From: Talinum fruticosum | Lineage: Eukaryota > Streptophyta > Magnoliopsida > Caryophyllales > Talinaceae | NCBI GenBank assembly: GCA_021018815.1 | Contig: JAITYX010000003.1 | Location: 2,728,001-2,792,000, forward strand | Length of the DNA: 64,000 nt | Reading direction: 5' to 3' | Part shown: positions 22,201 to 32,482 of the stretch, piece after piece | How the letters are laid out: the number at the start of each line of letters is the position of its first letter | Numbering within the stretch: position 1 is the stretch's first letter | The notes under the pieces: model-generated | Seen by the model: only the letters and a program-made list of their open reading frames with translations | Databases searched by the model: none | Told to the model about the DNA's origin: nothing | Made by a program: the position numbers and the translations under genes

Positions 22201-25200
22201 CTTTCAGGTGGAGTGGTAGTTTTGCGAGAATTGAGGGTGTTTCAGGTGGGTTTTTAGACACCTAATGTGTGGTTTCATGTGTCTAATGTAAGGATTCAAT
22301 ATGCAGTTACAGTAGCTTGCAGAAACAGGTACTGCATAGCAAATTGTGCTGATATGATATTCACATGAATGATCATGGTTGTCCTGGCATGAATTTTCAA
22401 AAAGACCCACCAAACAAATTTTGATATTTGTATTTGAAAAGATTGATTTTATAGTCTTCTTGTTAGCATAGTACTAGTACATGACAAAGTTTGGAGCAAA
22501 TTATAAAATATATCATGTAAGTTACTGAAAAAACCTTAATAAATTGAAAATGTAGTTCCCTTTCTCCGTTTTAGAATGGTTGTTGCAGTTGATATTCCTG
22601 CCCGTTCTCTTTCCAACGATGGGTTGTTGTGGTTGGCGTTGCGGTCATTCTGTTCATTCTGCATTCCGAAAATGTCGTCGCTGCATTTTAGATGTGAAAT
22701 GTGATGGACAACTAAAATATGACGAGATGCTTTTTATTCGACTTTCAAACCTTTTGACGTGGCAACTAAAATAGTGGTTGAATGCAAGGGTGTGTGCCTC
22801 CATTCAAGGTTGGTAAAATTATCATTCTAAGGAGCTTACCAGATTCTAAGAAGTTGTGCATTTTGCACAAAGAAGTTATGTGATGCAGAGGTGGAACTAA
22901 GGGGGACCAAGGGGGCCATGGTCCCGCCCATGAATTTATGTCAATATACTAATGAGCTGCCAAATCCTCACCTAAGTTACAGTAGCCTAGTGGTTTGAAG
23001 CACTAGAATAGAATTAATTCTTGCCTCCTCCTAGTGGTCAGGGGTTTGAGGCTCAATTCCGCCAGTTTTTCCATTTTAACTTTCATTTGGAAAAAAATGG
23101 TTGCCTGCTCAGATGACTTGTTATGTTGACCATCCCATTTCCTTGTTAATCATTGAGCTTTTCCAATCATGTTTCACTTCACTTACATTTTACTATACTC
23201 TTGTTCTCTTGCAAATTTTTGTACTACATTTTTTAAATATTTGTCTACTAGCTTTTTCTAAACGAATTTCCTTGACGTGTGTTATCCTTCTTCATTGTTT
23301 TTATCATTATTTTGATTATTGCTCAATTATTTTGTTTACTTTCTTAATAAAATTTAGAAAATTTTATTTTTAACAACTTAATAATATATTTGATAAAAAT
23401 CAAATATATTAACCATTACCTCACTCTTCAATGAGATAATTTTAAAAGTTATTCCATTGGGGCCAACTTTTGTCATTTTGTTGAAAACTTATGTGTATAA
23501 TTTTTATCAAATATTTTGGAACCCTTTATGTAACAAGAAAGAAAAGTTATGAATAATTGAACTCAAATTGAGTTGAATTGTAATAGAGTTAATTAACTAA
23601 TTGGTGATTCAACTATTTAAATTTTCTACTTTTGGTGGTTAATGTTTTTAGAGCAAATGTTTTAGTTAATCTTTTGGAATCAAAAGTTTGAGTGGATTTT
23701 AACCTAACATCATTAAAATCCTAACAGAATATTCTTTAATTATATTCTCTTATTTTATTTTATTTTATTTTTAGCTATATACATTTAAGTTTAAATTCTA
23801 TTCTATGAAAAAGTACTTCTAATTTCTAAAAACATAAACAACGTTTTATCCTAAAAAGAGAATTAACGGTAACAATTTTTAGCCACATTATATGAGAATA
23901 AAGTGCCAAGAAATCATCAGATTCATACTGATAGGGGAGGGATGCGAGATGAAAAAGAAAAACAAATTAATTAAATCTGATAGGGGAGGGATGCGAGATG
24001 AAAAAGAAAAACAAATTAATTAAATCTAGCATATCCGACAAACAGGAGAAGATGAGGAGTCATAGGTCAAGCTTGGGGCCTGGAATGCAATATTGAGTTT
24101 GCATTCCTTTTGAGTAGAGATAAGCTTATTTCTTCCAAGTTCCATTTTCATGGTGGTTTTTGGTTGAGAGGAGACATGAATGGAGAAAAAAAAAGTTGAT
24201 TTTCCACTTACCAATTAATTAAAATAAAAAAAGGATGAGGAGAGAGAATATGGTGTAACGGCATTAATTATGTTTTTGAGAGAAATAGGATACCAACCAA
24301 AACTTATGTTTTGAAAAAAGTTTAACCTCTAAAATTTAAAAACCTTGATAGTTTGGTAACTAATTAGTTATTTAACTCATTGTAATATCTATGTGTGAGA
24401 ATTGTTCAGTTTTGTGTGAATCTTGGGCTTCGTATGAGTTCCAAGATGGATTCTGTGTGGGCGTTGTAAGCCTGTCCTTGTAGGGACTCTTGTAAGAGCA
24501 TCCTACTTCATTTTGCTGCCCCCACTTATTTGTACTCAAATGATGACAGGATAGTTGAAGATATTTGTTGTCAACTCTTGGGTAAGTATATTAGTGACTG
24601 AATAATTTGCTACTTCGACTTAGTACATGGCGCATATCCTGCCATGATGGCAGCACTTTTAGGGTATGGATTTGAATTTGTGCTTAACACATGCCAGTGT
24701 GACATGAAACTCTTGTTATTCTGTTGCTCATCCCTCTTGTTGACCTGCTCCAGCTCCTACTTTATGGCATGATTCTCCTTCTCTTTTTTAATTTATATTT
24801 ATTTAGTTTGTCTTTGGCCTCTTGTTGTTTCTTCTTGAATCAATTTGGCATTGACAATTTTCAGTTTTAAGTACCAAACTTTTGTTAGCACAAGTTGTGC
24901 TTTGATGTCCGATCAAATGAAGAAGTTGAAAAAGAAAAAAAAAGAAGTATTTTCCTGAATGGTCTTTTAAATCATAGAAAGAAAGGAAATACCCCTCTTT
25001 CTCCAAACGCTTTGCAAAATTCCTCTACGTAGTTGAACTTGGGAGTCAATCTGCTTTAGAACTACATCTGTAACAATTTGTTGAATTTATATTCGTTGAG
25101 GATGCTATATTGTTACCAGCTTTAAAATAAGAAATATTGAGCTTGTGTTGTATGTGAAAACTTGGAAGAAACAAAAAATGTGTGATCTTCTGAAAACGGT

Positions 25201-26489
25201 AGACTTTAAAGATAGTCCAGTCCAGTGGATGTCATTGGCAGCTGCTGGCAAGTGCTCTATTTTATGAAAAAACAAGGTGTTATTGTTTATGCAATGGCAT
25301 CTTTTCTGAGACAGACTAGGGAAGAAGAACATTTAATTGTGAGGTATGCCGTTGGTTTGCCTAGATTCATATTTGTATTAAATGTAAATTCCTTTTTATG
25401 TTTAATAGAGCTGAATACGGAAGGCTACATTTAAGAATTTCACAGAATTGAATACACAATCAAATGTGCTGTTTTGGTTCTGGAGAATTAGGCTTGAGTT
25501 TACTCTCGATGTTGAGATAGTTACATGTAAGGAAAATCAAGTGCAAGGAAATTTTCTTCTTTTTTCCCTTTCTGTAACTATGACTAGTTGCTTTCTGGAA
25601 AACCATCTCCAGATCTCCACTGGTGCTTTCTGAAAAAACATCTGGTTGCTCCTTCTTCTCCTCGTTCTTCATTTTCTTTTCTTTTTGTTTTCTTATTTTT
25701 TGTTGTTTCTCTTGGGGTGAGGGTGGAGAGTTATTTTCTTCTTTTTCCCCTTTCTGTAACTATGACTATATGCTTTCTGGAAAACCATCTTCAGATCTCC
25801 TGACTTGGTGCTTTCTGAAAAAACATCTGGTTCTCCTCCTCCTTGTTCTTCATTTTTTTTCCCTTGGGGGAGGGTGGAGAGTTATTGTTGCGGTCTAGTT
25901 GTTAATGGTTTCTTTCACTGACAGTGGCAATTGGGACATCAAAACAAAAATCCCTCAGCAGTGTCGAGTATGTTGCATGAAGATTCCCCCTTATTTTATG
26001 GAGTGGATTAATTTGAAAGATGTTTACTTGAACTTCTACAATAGAAGGGTAAGTTCATAGTAAGCATTACTAGCTTCGCTTTCAAGAGTTACATTGAATT
26101 TAGATATATAAGTTTGGACATCGGAGCTCAATGCTATGCTTGCTATTAGAATGATTTCTTAGGAGAACATGAGTACCCACTCTTCAATTTGCAATGAGCA
26201 TTTTGCTACCAAATCCTATTAGCATATCTCTTCTTTTCTTGTTCTCTAGTCTTAGCATGGCTTGCTTTATTCATGTTTCCAGGCCCCAGGAATGAGGGCT
26301 ATGTTGAATGAACTTCAACTTCCGTTATTGGGAAGTCATCACCTTGGAATCGATGATACGAAGAACATTACAAGGGTGCTACAGAAGATGCTAGCAGATG
26401 GTGCATTAATGCAGATTACTGCAAGGAGGAATCCTGTCGATCCTAAAACTGTTGAATTCCTTTTCAAAAATCGCATCAGGTATCTTTAA
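16262..26489 (+). CDS. ERIL1: ERI-1-like 3'-5' exonuclease (DEDDh), six exons
   Basis: Plant homologue of ERI-1, a DEDDh-family exonuclease that trims structured RNA ends. Plant ERIL1 is reported to act in chloroplast rRNA maturation. Exons: 16262-16513, 19846-20048, 20926-21006, 21507-21632, 25925-26048, 26283-26489. All introns are GT-AG and the phases match, giving 330 residues plus a stop, close to the roughly 340-residue plant homologues. Residues 1-60 are rich in Ser, Ala and Arg and poor in acids, as in an organelle transit peptide. A short Cys/His segment (CLYYTQGKC, then about 14 residues on H and C) precedes the nuclease. Catalytic residues are intact: D and E in FLVLDLEG, D in CGNWDIK, and H and D in SHHLGIDD. 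The start is chosen by the transit-like N-terminus. Intron 1 (3.3 kb) and intron 4 (4.3 kb) are large. Confidence 0.92.
16514..19845 (+). other. Intron 1 of the exonuclease gene
   Basis: Starts GTAAGC and ends TATATGCAG. It contains poly-A/T runs (17680, 17780) and no recognisable transposon protein or second gene. Confidence 0.8.
20036..20938 (+). repeat. 13-bp direct repeat at both ends of intron 2
   Basis: TGTTCCACAGGTT occurs across the exon 2/intron 2 border (20039-20051) and across the intron 2/exon 3 border (20916-20928). The codon CAC-AG|G is preserved only if splicing uses the GT at 20049 and the AG at 20924-20925. Confidence 0.7.
21895..22250 (+). other. Coding-like island inside intron 4, unidentified
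   Basis: About 190 bp (21901-22098) are open and more GC-rich than their surroundings. They read SSRVAGFLLKGEDELSS, then KLKAPPAKRICLGG and EDCPYKVEARNLGWNI, and end at a TAA. After it the same frame stays open and reads WPAESVEYLDDLLGD. The amino-acid make-up looks like real protein, not chance translation of AT-rich DNA. I do not recognise the family. It is on the gene's strand, with an AG just before it (GATCTAG at 21904-21910). It could be a decayed fragment of another gene carried in by a transposon, or a cryptic or alternative exon. Confidence 0.4.
22135..22209 (+). repeat. Tandem ~41-bp repeat ending in splice-acceptor-like CTCTTTCAG
   Basis: Two imperfect units, starting GGTGATATATCCCTTT at 22135 and GGTGATTTATCCCTTT at 22176, each end in CTCTTTCAG. 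Each therefore looks like a branch/pyrimidine tract plus an AG acceptor. Confidence 0.65.
22885..23100 (+). mobile_element. Possible tRNA-derived SINE or non-autonomous element
   Basis: TAGCCTAGTGGT at 22983-22994 resembles a pol III A box, and GGGTTTGAGGC at 23042-23052 resembles a B box. The sequence ahead of it (AAGGGGGACCAAGGGGGCCATGG) is typical of the G-rich ends of plant non-autonomous repeats. No target duplication was verified, and the spacing between boxes is a little long. A functional tRNA is excluded because no cloverleaf forms. Confidence 0.3.
23929..24026. repeat. Exact tandem duplication, 2 x 49 bp
   Basis: The unit starts TGATAGGGGAGGGATGCGAG and ends TTAATTAAATC. The copies at 23929-23977 and 23978-24026 are identical by eye. 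It is a recent local duplication in intron 4. Confidence 0.85.
25555..25890. repeat. Imperfect tandem duplication of ~185 bp in intron 4
   Basis: CCCTTTCTGTAACTATGACT begins each copy (about 25565 and 25747), followed by GCTTTCTGGAAAACCATCT and GTGCTTTCTGAAAAAACATC. Both copies end in GGGTGGAGAGTTATT. The second copy is shorter. It lies just before the acceptor of exon 5. Confidence 0.75.
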
Positions 26490-27639
26490 TGCGCTGGGTC
26501 TTGGTCGAGTCCTTTAATAACAGAAATGCTTAAGCTTGTTTATCACTTCGTTGTTGCACTTGGGACCTTGTGACTAGATCTAGGAAAGCTAACCCGTCTT
26601 AACCTGAGTCTCTGAAACCAAACCCTGCCGAGACTGAAATAGACAACCAAATTTCAATACAGAGACAAAATGGACTGACCCGAACCGAAACTATCTTAAA
26701 TATTTATTAGTATTAATTACTGCATTTTCTTAAGAAGCTTATTAGAACCATCCAAAAAAAAGGGCTTGAAGGTTACTAAATCTTACCGCATATTTTCTTC
26801 AATTTGTTTAACCCATTTCAAGAATAACATGCTGAGACTGAAATATTGCTTTTGCAAGCTCTACTTGTTACATGTTAGCCATGGCCACCGTGCCGCATTA
26901 CCTTGCAATCATACATCCACTCATTCGAATAGTTGAACGGGCCACTTCTGGCAATTTTTTAGCTTCTAATTATAGTGGATTAAAGGCCAACGCCCTTATG
27001 TTGTCCCCAACATTTGTTTGTTATGGAGTAATTCGAGTCATTGAATATCACCTCTTTGCAATGGTTGGGTTGTGTATTTCAAGACCTCCCCCATGGATTT
27101 GTTTTGATTTGATTTTTCACCACCTTGTTATCGATGTCCTTTTCTATGTAGGTGAGATCATTGCGCAGGAGCCATCTAAGTTGGCAAAGTGTGCCAATGT
27201 TCAAGAGGAGACTTGTGTATAGCTTGATCTTTTATAGGGAAGTTGTTATTTTCAAAACTCGGGAGGTATAATGTTGCTTTTTGTGTGTTCGAAATTTAAT
27301 TTATGGATGGAAATTTGTTCCTTCTACTTTAGGCCATGGGGAAATGGTGTCATGTTTAGAAGCATCCTTTGGGTAGATTGTATCCGGGCATAGACCATCG
27401 AGGCTCGCTCTCTCCCTCTCTCACTCCTAAATTTAGGGTCTTTTTTATCATTAATAATCCAACAAGGACAATTGGCCATATAAGCCTTTGACCACAAGTC
27501 CACCCAAGTGCCACATACCTAGCACCAAGATATAAGAGATAAACACAAAACCAAAAAGAAATAAAGAACACGGAGGCATCTAAGCTCTCTCTCGTCAATT
27601 CTCTCTCCTGGTTTACCTCCACACAAATCCTTCCAACAC
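26490..27639. other. 3' flank of the exonuclease gene; no gene seen
   Basis: The first few hundred bases probably hold the 3' UTR. The open frames at 26872-27222 (plus) and 27356-27622 (minus) have no recognisable domain. The sequence around 27400-27620 (CTCTCTCCCTCTC, CCACACAAATCC) looks like decayed repeat DNA, but no family can be named. Confidence 0.4.
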
Positions 27640-28196
27640 CACCAACTAAAGGCTCCTAGAAAGTCTATTATGAGCGGAAGATCCAATTGAAGTGCCAATG
27701 TAGCTATTACGCATCCCTTCCATCGAATTCATCAAGATTACACAACTCTTGTAAGATCAAAACTCTTCTTTCGAGTTGGTGCTAGTACTTCATTCATATC
27801 CTCCATAAGTAAGAGTGGAAGACTAAGGCGTCTTTAGATGTGAGTTGGCTCTACATTCCAAGTCTATCACTTTGGTCGTTTGGTGAATAAATGACACATA
27901 ATGCACAAGCAAACTTCTCTTGTACGAATTCTCCACATACACAAATCCATCTGTGTATACTAATGTGATTATGCATTTGAGAAGAATCTCTATGCCGAGA
28001 CACTATTATTCCTCCTGAATTTTGTACTGCATCAACATGGATGTAATCTGTGCTTTGGTGTCCCCGAGCATTTCCACAAGTCCCATTGTGTCGATTTCTA
28101 TGTTTTGTTTCCACAATCCTGTAAAATCTGGATCTTCTCCCTAGACAACTTCTTTCATAGATCTGCTTTTGTGTCTTCGCCAATACCCTAACATTC
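27640..28196 (-). mobile_element. LINE endonuclease-domain fragment
   Basis: On the minus strand the start of a plant L1-type ORF2 can be read: an NVR... start at 28196, ETKHRN, DAVQNSGGIIV (the family's GxSGG region) and YSPNDQSDR. Around 27790-27820 comes MEDMNEVLAP, corresponding to the GDFNEVL motif of apurinic-type endonucleases. Stops and frameshifts interrupt it, and the reverse transcriptase is absent. It is a dead fragment. Confidence 0.65.
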
Positions 28197-28719
28197 TAGG
28201 CTATTATCTTTATATTTCCTAGAACCGAAGTCTAAGTCTACTTATAGTTCCTCCTCCTCCTTTTCTTGCTTGCTTGTTTTATTCTCAAGTGAGTGGGTCG
28301 ACCTTCTTGTTCTTCCTCAAAGTCCTTTTGATTCTCTCCTTTAGAGGCACTCGTATTCTTTATTACTTGTCACCCTTAAGATGTTCCTAATTTGGATGGA
28401 TTCTTTGGCAATTTGTTTGGTGTTTCTCGATGAGTTGTTGTTTGATTATGTTGTTCTCCTTTTGGTCGGGACTTTCCAGACTTGACACGAGCTTTTTGTT
28501 GATGGTTTTTGGCTTATGTGTTCTTCTCTCGAGTTTTTCATGCACTAAGATGTCAAAATGGATTGGAGTGTCGAAGCCAAGTGGTCAAGAGAGGTCTCTC
28601 ACTATCCTGTTGTGGTGGTATTTCACCTTCTTCCTTGTGGAGTAAAACTTGATGGCCGATGTTCACTCGAACTTTGATGATCTGCTCATAAAATTTTTGT
28701 GGCTAGCTTTTCCTTTGTT
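28197..28719. other. Unassigned stretch between LINE and gypsy fragments
   Basis: T/C-rich sequence with no recognised domain on either strand. It may be the 5' end of the LINE (minus strand) or a lost junction of the truncated gypsy copy. Confidence 0.4.
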
Positions 28720-29235
28720 CCAATGAGGTGAGGAGAGGTGCCTGGAAACCTTCAAAATTTCCTCCGAATTGGTCGAAGAGTTCGGGTGTAATTTTCGGCA
28801 GCTTATCACCAAGTCCTTTTATGGCAGATTCCGGGACTAGAGTCCTTCCACATCGCGCCACCGAAGTCGGCCGAGCCACCAAGGTGTGGGTTGGCCGGCG
28901 CCACTGCGACCGGCCTGGCCTCGATTTACTTTTTGTCCGAGCACTCGTTGGGCCTAATTTCGGTTTTCTACTCCTGGCCCATTTCGGCCAAGCCCTAATA
29001 TTTTTGGACCATGCACTTACCATTCCTTATTTTTTCATTTTATTATTTTCTTTTGGGGGTAATGGGGCTAGTGCATATTTTTTCGATTTGTCTTTGCAAT
29101 TTTTTTTAAAGAATTTTTTCACATCATATAAATAAAAGAAAGCATTTTAAGATAGTCTTTGCATTTATCCCATTGCATAGAGTCAAAATATTACAAAATA
29201 TTAAAAATCAATCAAAAGCACCAAGGAGGAGACGA

Positions 29236-31699
29236 TCAATCTTCCTCATCGGAGGCATCAACAAAGATATAGTTACCGAAATCCTCCAAGATTGAAGTGG
29301 AAACTCTTGTCCCGACCAGCCTGCAAAGAAATATCCCCATAGTCCCAAGTGGATTGAGAAGTCCCATAAGTGGATTGAGAAGTCCCATAAGAAGGCTCGC
29401 CATACGACATCCGGTGGAAATCAAACGGGTTGCCATGAGGGTCAAGTGCCCGGAGGGGCATGATGTCCCTATAGTCTTCAAAGAAGCTAGGCCCAAGCAC
29501 CGGAAGAACTTGGCCCAGGTGCAGATGTACTAGGCCCCGCTTCGAAAGCACCGCAATGATGCGAACGCCGTGAAGAACAATGGGAAGTACTCGCTCCGAC
29601 CATGCTACTAGATGGCATTTCTGTCGACTAGAGGGGCGCACTTGGGTCTCGGGACAACCAAGGAAACCTCCCGATGAAGAAAATCTAGATCGGCGACCCT
29701 ACAAATAAAAATAATGGAGCAATTAACATATTTAGATTAACATATTTACTAAAATCTCAATAAGTTAGCTCTTCCACTAACCAAGACTCACCTGGAATGT
29801 CCGAGAAAGTCTTTCCGAGTAAACAAAACCTTAAAAGCTTTGAGGGTATATTGGAGTCCGATAGATACAGTTTGAGATTGGTCTCGGTCATACTACAAAA
29901 ATTCATTATGTTAGCTTGGACACTTTTAGCACGCGACTAAATGTAAGAAAGCATAATACTCTTACCCCTTTCCAATTCTTCGAGAGAGGATTCCCCACAC
30001 ACTCATCTTTAGGAATCTCTCGGAATTCTAACATAGCATGGGGAGTCCCGGGTTGTGACACATCAACATCAAGGCTCGGGATATAGATGTCCTCTAGGAG
30101 AAGCTATAAAAGAGAAAGTTAATTTCCACACAAGAAAGGGAGATGAAGACTCACCAATTGGGTCATAATTCATCCCAAATGTTGAGCATAGGATGGTGTA
30201 GAGATAACTCGTGGTTATTTTTTCCTACTCCATTTGAGTAGGAGTAAAACATCATCTATGGTGGATCTTGGGGAACAAAAGGAGGCCACATGTTATAACG
30301 GATTTGCGGTGTGACTCGCATGCCAAGATACCAACGAGAATCCAAAAGGACCCTCAAGCAAAATCCTCTTCTCGCTTAATTCCCGTGCTACACTTAAGCT
30401 TAAAGGGAGCTGGATTTGAGTCCATGGATGGAAGTTAGCTTGCACATACAGGACACATGAGGAGATAAACAAAAAAAGGGTAAAATTGAGCGAGGCTTTT
30501 TGGCCGGTGGCCACCACGTGCCGTGCCTACGAGCGCACCGCAGTCGTGGGTCGGCATAGCAGATCGGACAGAAAGAAAGGAAAAATTCCTGCGTTGTTTA
30601 GCTTAAATCTTAAAGATTAGAAGTGACATACCGAAGTCACGCGGTTGAGGTCCGACCTCAAAAGTCAAGATCATGTGCCTTGGGTTATCAAAGGTGAACT
30701 TTGGCCCATGATACCGAAGCCGGAAACGAAGGATGATTCCTTGAACCGGGCAAAAGAAGAGGAAAATATTCGTCTAGCCACGGCTTCAATTTTGCAAGAC
30801 AAGTGAAACCTTTATCCATGCAAGATAAAGTATTTTGGAACTAAAAGAAGAGATGGAGCATACCTCAATAATCTTCCACAAGCCACATAAGGGCGAGATA
30901 ATTCATCAAATCTCTCTCAGCCTTTGTATGCCTCATCCGGAGCATAAACCCCTCATGAGACAAGTGTAAGTGGGCACACCCCAATTAAGGTCCTTAACCT
31001 TGTCTAGATCCTCTAAGTTCACCAAATAGTGAACGTAAACATTGGAAGCTTGGTCCGAGAAGATGGATATGCTTAGCACGAGAACTAACACTACTCGGAC
31101 CTATTGTTGTGGAGTATGTTGAGCCCAAACCTCAACATTTTCAAAGGCCTCAAAAAGAAGAGTGTTGAAGAAATTAGCTCGAGGAAATTGGCTAGCAATG
31201 GGACCAAAAAGATGACGTAAATAATCATGGGTTTTATACAAGTCCCGATCATAGAATAAAGGTTCCCCGAGAAGCCCAAACCCGAGAGAACGACAAAGTC
31301 AAGAGGAGTTATGCTCTTTACGATCACATAAGTGGTTCAAAGGAGTATAGAAAGAATCAAACCCGACACTATTCATGATGTTCTCCAAAGGATAGCTCCT
31401 CTTCCTAAACATCTCCATGAATTTTCGAATCGCCCTACTACTTTGAATATCGCCCTTTACAAAAGGAAAATCCAACAAGATTTTAGTAGAAATACTACTC
31501 CAAATATGCAAAGAAAGGAATTCAAGCTAACAAGCTTGCCAAAGGAGATAGCAAGCGAAGAGACATAGCTCTTAGCTTCCACCAAGAGGTCACTAGGGCT
31601 CCACTCATCGTGAGGACGCCATTCTTTCTTCAAGAAATTATCATGCACTAAGCTCTCAGCCCTTGTCCTCCTAATAGGATGAGCACTTCTTCTAGACAT
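29236..31699 (-). pseudogene. Antisense plant-mobile-domain gene of the gypsy element, copy A
   Basis: This gene lies opposite to the element's own transcription. ATG at 31699 (MSRRSAHPIRRTRAES); stop at 29236 after an acidic tail (DASDEED). Between 31511 and 31110 the plant mobile domain signature is visible but broken: SYPLENIMNSVGFDSF, a DRKEH segment and ITPLDFVVLSGLGFSG. Three introns match copy B in place and boundaries: 30154-30104, 29965-29893 and 29791-29699 (GT...AG on the minus strand). A fourth possible donor is at about 30862. A TATA box lies 131 bp upstream of the ATG. Stops and frameshifts show decay. Plant mobile domains occur in host proteins (MAIN/MAIL family) and in transposons; the role here is unknown. 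Confidence 0.7.
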
Positions 31700-31829
31700 T
31701 TTGAGGAGTTGTGTTTGAAAACCACACTAGTTTTCTCAAGATAAGGAGCAAACTAGAGCAAAGTTAGAGCAAGCAAGAAGAAGCAAGAGGACTAAGTAAA
31801 GTGTGCAAAATGAACACACCAACTCTTCC

Positions 31830-31836
31830 TTTTATA
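31830..31836 (-). promoter_or_regulatory. TATA box of antisense gene, copy A
   Basis: The minus strand reads CTATAAAAGG. The spacing to the ATG at 31699 is about 130 bp, and the intervening leader includes a CTCTTGCTTCTTCTTGC tract. The same box, spacing and leader occur in copy B. Confidence 0.6.
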
Positions 31837-32467
31837 GGCAAATTCGGCCAAGCATGACAAGCGCACAAGAAAAAAATGCAAAAAGTAAGAGGAGACCAAG
31901 AAGGGAATCCAAGAGCACGTCGGGACAAGGCCTACCCAAAAGCCGGTCAACGCCTGTCGCGAGGCCTCACCGGCGTCCCCTTGGCGGTAGCTTTGGAGGC
32001 ATAGGCTGGTGGCTAGGCTTGTGAGGTCCAATCGGGTGTGGTAAGTGGGTTCTTGGAACCACGTGCATGCAAGTGGAACATCGGACCCACGGTGTCGGCT
32101 TTATCATATCGATTTTCGATCTATTTTCAATCGAATTATTTAAGTAAAATATCGAACTTTTGTAAATGCAATTACCCATTAACAAGTGTGTTAGTACTTC
32201 CAGATTATTAAGCCAAGGTTCGGATCAAGAAATGATTGAAGCTTCAGCAGAAAAATTTACCTAGCTTCGGGGCTCACGATCAAGCTAAGCTCAAGACCCT
32301 TTTACGGACTTGAACGCACGCATCGTGATCAAGTCCGGGCCCTGTCTTGGAGTTTAGGTTCGATAACGACTAATGTCTGTAAATCAATCAACATTTGAAG
32401 CAATGCCTGGAAGCGAGATAAGTACCCTTTAGTGTTTACTTTGACCCTTCGTCTTTTAGACTCGGTC

Positions 32468-32478
32468 AAAGTGGGGCC
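32468..32478 (+). other. Polypurine tract before LTR A
   Basis: AAAGTGGGGCC lies four bases before the TGTAGACACC start of the LTR, on the plus strand. This fixes the element's orientation as opposite to the antisense gene. Confidence 0.7.
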
Positions 32479-32482
32479 AAAC

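Noticed and set aside
22983..23060. Possible tRNA gene
   Set aside because: A and B box-like words are present, but no cloverleaf or anticodon arm can be formed.
28728..29135. 135-codon open frame with matching minus-strand frames
   Set aside because: It falls in the non-coding 3' part of the truncated gypsy copy; the equivalent in the other copy (54524-54904) is not conserved as protein.
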